Shown here: piece by piece, positions 52,601 to 61,600 of the stretch
Layout of the letters: each line of letters starts with the position of its first letter
How positions within the stretch are numbered: the first letter of the stretch is position 1
Assembly: GCF_963576615.1 (NCBI RefSeq)
Contig: NC_088708.1
Span: forward strand, 54,175,196-54,239,195
Direction: 5' to 3'
Length of the DNA stretch: 64,000 bases
Origin: Watersipora subatra
Taxonomy: Eukaryota > Bryozoa > Gymnolaemata > Cheilostomatida > Watersiporidae
Made by a program: the position numbers and the translations under genes
The notes under the pieces: model-generated
Database searches by the model: none
What the model saw: only the letters and a program-made list of their open reading frames with translations
Told to the model about the DNA's origin: nothing

Positions 52601-55600
52601 TGCTGGTGTTAGAGTGTTACATTGGTGTCAGTGAAGAACCTAAAGGTGGTTTATTGGTGCAGGTGTTACAGCATTACATTGGTGTCAGTGAAGTACATAA
52701 AGACGGTTTATTGGTGCTGGTGTTAGAGTGTTACATTGGTGTCAGTGAAGTACCTAAAGGCGGTTTATTGGTGCTGGTGTTACAGTGTTACATTGGTGTC
52801 AGTGAAGTACCAAGTACCAAGCTGAATGTCACGAGTTGGAGTCTCGTTAAAAGCAATCTTGTATCCTAACCTCTAAAACCTTGACTTTGAACAAACGAAC
52901 ACAGAGACAGACAACGCTTTTAATATAGTAAACATGTATTTTTGTTTTGCTTTATTTTAAATATATATGCCACATTTTTTGCAGCGTAGACCTTGCTGTC
53001 TAGAGAAAGGTTAAAAAAAATCAATTCAAATTGACATTGAAGGTGTGCGCATCCCTTATCATAAAATTACTGTAATCATCAACTCTAAACCAAATGAAAG
53101 TGATAAGAAAAAGTGAAAAGTTGTCTATACAAATCCATAATACCCCAGTTACTGTACAAAAATTAAATTGAAAAGTTAAGTTTTTTATTTTGTTTGAAAA
53201 GCTAAATGAATGAGTTTGAGGAAATCTTAGAACGGATTGGGCCATGTACATGTATTCAACAGCTCATATAACATAGTCAATCGGTTCCTAGGTCTCCTTC
53301 ATTACTTAAAATGATTATGTGCTGGAGCAATTAGTCTCAGTAGGCTACTCCTTAATTCATTTCACAGTTGACCTACTTATGGTAGCTCCAATATAAATAC
53401 CGTAGGTAGTATTTTACACATAGCATTAAAACACATACATGGTTTAAAATTTGCTTAAAAATAAATGTATAAACTAAATGCATAAAACTAAAATATATAT
53501 GTAAAAAGAACTCAATGCGATGATAACCAAGAAAAGAAGTTTTGACTATTACTTTATCTTTGGGACACGCAAATAAACATAAAGGCTTGGAGATGTGTAG
53601 GTTTAGAGGTGGAGATGGTGAGAGATATATGCAGAGCTCTTAATTATACCTTAGACTAGCTCAAGTTTTAATTAACTCAGTCTATAAGTCTAATAATATT
53701 TCTACACTTTTTATTTTAATTCCTTCATTTTCAGTTACAAAACTGGAATGCTTTGAGAAATTTCAATTGTTGCATTTGCTGAAATTTTACATGGTATTGT
53801 AAATAACTCATATGTATAAGTGGTTGTAAGTACAGTTTTGACTGTGTTGTCAAGTTCAGTAGCACAATATATCACTTTAAGCTCATCAGATCAAATGCCG
53901 CATTTAGCATACTTTATAATATGTTGATAGCAGGAACTTTAGATAGTTGGATAAAAAAAATCTTTACCTACCTTCTATGATTAAAAGAATGAATCTAAAA
54001 CCGCTGTTCTACTTCAAATATATGGCACATTGAAGATATATTTCTTTAAGTAATGTGATTAAAAAAATTTATTTTTTGAAACAATAATTTGTTATTTGCA
54101 ACTACATGTATAAAAAAAATGTGTCGGTGCATTTTCAAAACATAAAATGTCAATTAGAAATTTTTTTGCTGCGAGACCGCTGTAACCGGCTCTGAGGGTA
54201 ATCAGCACGATATTTCTAATGATCACACGCTGATGTACTATATTATTTGTCTGGCTTTATTAATATTTAGTTATTAATATCTATTTATATATATATATAT
54301 TTATATATATATATATATATCTATTTAATATGTTTTATATCAAGTTGGTTCAAGGTTATCTCAACATTTTAACTGAATATCCTGGACATGTTTGGACATG
54401 TTTAAATGTCACATGAGGAGATCTAGTGGTGTATTTTTACTTAGTTATGGTAAGTCGATTCACGATTCATTAGAGCGAATGCAGCATTTTATATGTTCAA
54501 TTTTTAAAATGAATGCGTGCAAGTAAAAGTTTTTATAAAAAAAACTAGCACTCCGTCAGTCCAGTTTGTCATGAGAGATCGTCAGGCGCGTCAATAAAGC
54601 ACAGAGAATCGCTATATTCACAATAACTCTAAAACAATTGAGAGTGAAAAACTAGCGCAGTTGGTAGTGTCAGGCAGCCAACCGGACAAAGCACCCTGGA
54701 CTGACAAACGGCAGGTCAGTGGTTCAAACTACAGGATGTCAAAAATGGCATCCAGCCTTTAGGTACATGTACAATGCCTTTAATGATGCCTTGATAAGGC
54801 GAAAGGTGAGGGAAGCCCTTGGTCAGTGCTGAGAGCTTCCGAGCCAGCTCAATCAGTCCTGATGGCATGTTTCAAAGACGTGAAATGATCCAATCATTGC
54901 CAATTATGACAAAAGCATGCCATCCTACTACTGCACATATCATGTTGAGGAGGTTTATGCCTCTTATTATAATATGTTTTTTACATTTGTAGATATGCGT
55001 GTACATGCTTTGCATTTGGACAAACTGGATCTGGCAAAACCCACTCTATCACTGGTCCACCTCAGAAGGTAGCATATACACATATATAATTGTCATGTCT
55101 GTCTGCCTGTTTAGCCTAGCATTTTGTAACAGCCCTTTCAACTTCTTGTAGATACCTACAGCCACAGGGGGTTTTATGGTAAATAACTAAGTCAGCGCTT
55201 TTAGCATAGTCTAATGGGGTGACCCATGTGCTGCCAATGAGATTTGAGCAACTTTAGGCATTGGACACCGTAACACCCAGATGTACACTAGTGTACATCT
55301 GATGTACAGTAAATGTACACTAGTGTACCTTTGATGTAGATGTACACTAGTACACTAGTGTAACACACGTAACATTAGTAATAACATTAGTAATGAAATT
55401 AATATTGAAAATAATACTAATATTGGCTGCCAGATTTTAAAAGCTACATGCAAGTCTTGAAATAATCAGGAAATTCAACTTGTACCTGGTTGATTATATA
55501 ACATAGACTGGGTACTAGTTGTGTAACATTTTGCTGCGGCTAGCAATCAATGGCCCTACATGGGAAAGGCTACACTCATGTTATGACTACCCTAGTTCAC

Positions 55601-58600
55601 CATGTAGCCCTGTGCGAAAAATAAGCCCAACAAAGCTAACATTATTTAACAGAAATTGAGGCTCTTTGATTATTGGATTGGTTGAGGGAGGGCAGCCAAG
55701 CTAGACTATTTATGTAATCTGATTTTGATATATTTTTAAAAATTATTTCTGTCTGTGAACCAGTCATGTCCTGTTCTGCTTACATGTATATATAACTGAA
55801 GTAATATCACTCAGTAGTACATGTTACATGTATATATAACTGAAGTAATATCACTCAGTAGTAGTTGTTACATGTATATATAACTGAAGTAATATCACTC
55901 AGTAGTAGATGTTACATGTATATATAACTGAAGTAATATCACTCAGTAGTAGATGTTACATGTATACATAACTGAAGTAATATCACTCAATAGTAGATGT
56001 TACATGTATATATAACTGAAGTAATATCACTCAGTAGTAGATGTTACATGTATATATAACTGAAGTAATATTACTCAGTAGTAGATGTTACATGTATATA
56101 TAACTGAAGTAATATCACTCAGTAGTAGATGTTACATGTATATATAACTGAAGTAATATCACTCAGTAGTATGAAGTCAGCACACTGATATAACTGTATT
56201 CATGCTTTTTGTTGCTTATTTAGATTGCTGAACTAGGAAAGTATGAGGTGAAAACTTTCATTAATTTGACACTTTCTCCACGTTGTCCATTTTCTCCTTC
56301 ATCAAGATGTTATTTACTTCTTCAGATATATCCTAGCAACTAATCGTAGCCATTCCATTGAACTCTATTTTTATTTAGACCTAGTTTCATTCTTTCTATG
56401 TCTTCTGCTTTCAGTAGATCATTGACAGGCTATGTTTTTTAACATTTACGCATAGTTGTTGAACAGTAATGGCATCTGTCGCAGTTCTAGATGCTACTAG
56501 TTTTTGGTTATGAGCTAAAATTGTGTGCCACCTAATACTTCCAAGTTTACAAAATGTATATGAGCAAACACACAAGTGTGATTATCAAAGATAACTAATC
56601 TAATTTGGGAAGAGTGTCTCACTAATTGGTTTGAGAATATGTATTAACATATTATATGTAGAGTTATCCTCTCTCTTCGTAAATCTGTTTCAGCCAGTTG
56701 ACTCATCTTTTTGCCATAGAATATATTTAGCCGTTGTTCTATTTCGCTATTCAATATTTTCTTATTTACTGATGTCTTGTGTCACTATGATCATTTCTAC
56801 TGTTTCTGTGCAGACTGGCATGAAACTGGAAGAGTCAGACTATGGACTGATTCCTCGCTCCTTTCATAATCTACTATCTTTGATATCAGAGGGAGAAAGC
56901 AAAGGACACTCCTACACACTGAAAGCATCTTATTTTGAACTTTACAATGAACAGGTACATTGACTTTGCTCTGTTCTTTGGACCAGCATGACAACTTAGA
57001 AGATGATGGTCAATGTTTTGCCGATTAATCTTCACCAATAGCAAATGCTTACGCAAAATCTTCCACGCTTAAAATGGTATTAAATAATAGCGAAAACTTA
57101 AAAATTCATTTTTTCATGCCAATGCTTTTCATGTATGTGTACATATATATATAATATTTGTATTTGTTACAGCGTTAGTCCAACTGTAGCCAGCTGTCCT
57201 TCAAGTTACCATATAGCTACCTCCTGTAAATAGCTATAATTATGCTGAACACAACTATTTGCTGTACTTACATGTACTTACATGCTGTATATGCTACATG
57301 ATGTTTATTGCAACGTTTATGCATGTTCAATTATAATTTCAATGAAGCCATTGCACCATTTTCACATTTTTGTATCGGAATTTTAAAAGCCTGACCTATT
57401 CTGACTGACAAAACTATTTTTGATTTTTTTCATTTTTAAAACAGGTTTCACCCAGTCTCTACATGCTTAAAAACTTATCCCTTAAAATTTTTTTAAATAA
57501 TTGGCATATATAGAAAACATTTATTCTTAATATTTTTCAGAAAGTATATTTCTTTGATTATATCAGTGAACAGCAGATAATAGAAATATCAACTATAGCT
57601 ATGTTAACTATTAACTTTTTGACTGCAACTTTTGGTTTTTATCTAAGAATCTTTTGGTGAATAATATATACAATAGTGACGCATTTATGACAAGTTACTA
57701 CCATTTATTTGGCATTACTTAACTCTGTTCTATTTGCAGATTCTAGATTTACTAAACCCACAGGGTGGGAGGAAGCTGAACATGAGATGGTCAGCTAACA
57801 AAGGCTTCTATATAGAGAATCTATTTACTATTCAATGTGAAACATTTGACGATTTAATGGCTGTCTTGGAAGAGGGTAAGCTTGACTTCATCAGTGTTAA
57901 GTGGGAGTTGTCTATACCAGAAGGAACAACTTCTAATGCACACAGTTATTACATGTGAATAGTTAACTAAAGCGAATTGATTGCAACACCAAGAAATCCT
58001 TACTATAATAACAGCCATGTCCATTTGTATGAATCCACATTTGACAGTTGAGAAAATAGATTGCGCCCAAACGTTTGACAGTTGAGAAAATAGATTGCGT
58101 CCAAAGCATTTGGCAGTTGAGAAAATGGATTCTGTGCAAAGCATTTAACAGTTGAGAAAATGGATTGCGTGCAAAGGGATTCGAACTCACGACTTTCAGC
58201 ACAGTAACCCAGTACTCCAACAACTGCATCATTCACATCATTCAACTTCTCAATGCATCTTTGAATAATTGCACGTAGAGTTATTTTACCTGGTGAGCTC
58301 TCAAGGCACACTAGACTACCAGGGTAGTTGTTAAAAATAATAATAATATAGTATACTTTATTACAATTAAAGCTGTGTCCATCCATCTATCTGTTCAAAG
58401 CCACAGTAATAGTGAGAAAGAGATTGTTTTCCACAAGAATCAAACTTGGTGTGTCAGATGGAAAGGCAAGCTCACTACCACTACACCACTAAGTCACCTT
58501 GCTATGCCTCAAAATAATTATGGATATAGTGATTATGCATGATGATCTCTCACGGCACACGGGACTGCCAGCCTGCCAGTAATATTAATTGGCTGCCAGA

Positions 58601-61600
58601 TTTTTTAGCGCTGTACAAAGTTTGTATTTCTGTCCTAGCTAAATGTACCATTGTTTTTGAGTAATACTAACAACAAGCTCTAGTAACCACATTGAATATT
58701 ATGATCAAAGGAAAAATATGCCACATCGACATTTCTAAAATAGTGAACAGTATTTACTCCATGCTGCACAACGATTCGGTATTTTATAATTTCTTTTCTG
58801 TAATTGTTGCAGGTCTTAACAACAAGTCAACAAGTGCTCACAATATGAATGACTTCTCCAGTCGCAGTCACAGTATGCTTACCATAAACATAGAGAGTGA
58901 ACAGAAGGATGCAGTCGATGAGAACCTTTACATCACCAAACATGGAAAACTCACGTTCGTCGATTTGGCTGGTTTGTATCTTAGTTGAATACTTGCAATG
59001 GTTAGATCAAATGTTTCTAGTTCGTCGTATCGTTTGTGTTGACTACGGTTGTCAGTTTTTTTAACCACAAGTAAAATCGGTGTCACAGATACAAAATGTT
59101 AAAAAAATGCATAAATATTTAACTAGAAGTCACAAATTGCTATTTTATGTTATTTGTACTTCAGTTTACAATTCATTCTTTGTCACAATTGTTAGTAACA
59201 GATCCTAGTTCACATAGCAGATGAACTATATTGACTTAGTTTACAGAATGAATAAGCAGTTGGTTAATATGGTGTTAATCAACTTAAATACAATTTCTTA
59301 TATTCTGTAGGAAGTGAAAAGGTAAAGGACACAAACACTTCTGGTGACCAGCTGTTGGAGACCAACAACATTAACAAAAGTCTTCTTGTTTTGGGTAATA
59401 AAAGTTAAATCTTCTCTCAACTCTAGTATCATACTTGATTGCTGAAGAGTACATCAGGGTCAGTCACGACTGTGGTCATAAATAAGAGAATGGCACTTAT
59501 TTATAAAATGAATTTTTTTCGTAAAATTAATAATTATAAAATTTTATATCGAAATTGATTTATATTTTGCTAAATTATTGTTATTCCATTATGATAATTA
59601 TTGTAATGAAAAACTTATTCTTGTTAATGATTAGCAATGCTAACAAAATGTTATACATACATACATGATGATGTAATAGACTTATAAGTCAATTTACATT
59701 GCTAGCTGCACATAAGCAGATCCTTCAGTTTGATTTATTAAGCTTCAATAATGCCAAAGTACCCACTTTAACATATGTAACATATGTAACATATGTTACA
59801 TAGGTGACACGGGTATGTTAGATATGTGACATACCGTACTTTTCGGACTAATAGCCGCTACTATTTTTTGACGGTTTGAGCCATGCGGCTTATATAAGGG
59901 TGCGGCTATTCTGTAGCTTTTTCTTTCATCGCTAGGGCGCATTAACCAGAATCTCCGGTTAGTGCGCCTCTAGTGGTGAAAGAAAATATGAAACAATGCC
60001 TAACAGTACTGTTCCGTTAGGTACTAGGTTAAAAAGTGTCGGTTAATACGAAACAGTGCCGTTAGACACTGTTTCGTTTTAAACAGCAATGTTGCTGCCG
60101 CGTTAAAAAGCACCGTCCTGAGTTCTGCGGCCTATACAAAGGTGTGGCCTATGTATTGTTTTATTATGGTTTTTTGAAAAATAAAGCAAATGCGGCTTAT
60201 ATAGGGATGCAGTTTATAGTCCGAAAAGTACGGTATGTGATATATGTTACATATGTAACGTATGTGACACGGGTATGTTAGATGTGTGATATACCTTACA
60301 TATGTAACATATATCACATAGTGGAAAAACTTTCACTTATTCTAGAAAGAGTAATCTTTTCGCTACACAATGATTCTAAAGTTGATTGGTTTACAAAGTG
60401 CCATTTAGAGGTCATATTTATTTAGTTTTCTCTGAATTTGAACTAACTTGTTAAGTACACCAGAACTATCAAGCTGGAAACATCGTAATCTGTCAATATT
60501 TGTCACATAATAAAGATGCTAGTGTAATATAAAACTTCAACTTTTGTTTCTGTTATGAAATATAGGTACAAATTGATGTACAGTGTAAAGTGAAGTAACA
60601 CTGAATATCCTACAGCAATCTGGGTACTTCGGGGTTAATGATGGAAGGCAATGTAACAATTTTTTTATCTTGTTCATTGCATCAAAAAAAGGTATTTTCT
60701 GTACACTTAAAAAAAATAAATGAAATAACAAATATTGCCTTGATATGATTCAAAGAACAAAAGAGACCAGTTGAACTCTGTCTTTAAAATATATAACGAT
60801 CAATCTCTTACATATACATAATGTTTGTTGTCATTGAAATCTCTTCCGTATTCTTTCTATGTTTGTATGCTCTCATTGTTAGGTAAATGCATATCTGCAT
60901 TGGGAGATGCAAAAAAACGTAATGGGCACATTCCGTACCGCGACAGCAAACTAACTAAACTGCTTTCTGACAGCATTGGAGGCAGCAGCGTGACCCTTAT
61001 GGTGAGTAGTGGGAGTTGTCTGCTTAGTAAAAAATTTCAGTTTAGTTATGGTAGTTGAAAGTGATGTCACACTGTATACAAATACTTCAGTTAATGTGAA
61101 ATATTTTTGCAAATTGATTTCAAGAGCCTGCACAAGGTGCATTGGTTTTGTCCGTCATCACTATTTAACGAGTAGATGGTCATCAATCTGTTAATATTGC
61201 TGAGAAGTCAGCAAAATAGGCTTTTGCCTGGCAGGGTAAACTTTATTGCTTGAAATTGCTGACATCAGGAATGAACTCTTGTAAGGGTCAAACTGTCGTT
61301 TGCCGGCTAAACAATCTGAGCTCTAAGTCATGATGCAAAACAAAGCCTGTTAATCTCAACTTTAGTTTATCTCATTCAGTAGTTAATAACTGAATTGTGT
61401 AGCAGTTCTTTATTTACCTAAGTTGTCTTTTATAGCGGTGACAATATTAAAAGGACAAAATAAACACAAGCTTTCCATTTTTATTTAGTTGTCACACTTT
61501 ATACGATGTTTATGAGTCAGTCATGACTTGTCAGTTATGAGTGTTTGTACTGACTAGTAGTTTGCGAGTCACAGTATTGGCTAGTAAGTTGTGAGTCACA

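Noticed and set aside
52483..52869. 128-codon frame with a 19-residue repeat, considered as a repeat protein
   Set aside because: The period of 57 is divisible by 3, so the open frame is expected; no start, splice or homology support.
58165..58260. Candidate tRNA gene (good box B GAGTTCGAATCCC)
   Set aside because: No cloverleaf with acceptor stem could be formed and the flanks match other SINE-like copies.
57734..58386. Open frames reading out of KIF12-like exon 7 and on the - strand
   Set aside because: The + frame is intron read-through after the donor at 57876; the - strand frames fall on the 35-bp repeat and SINE.
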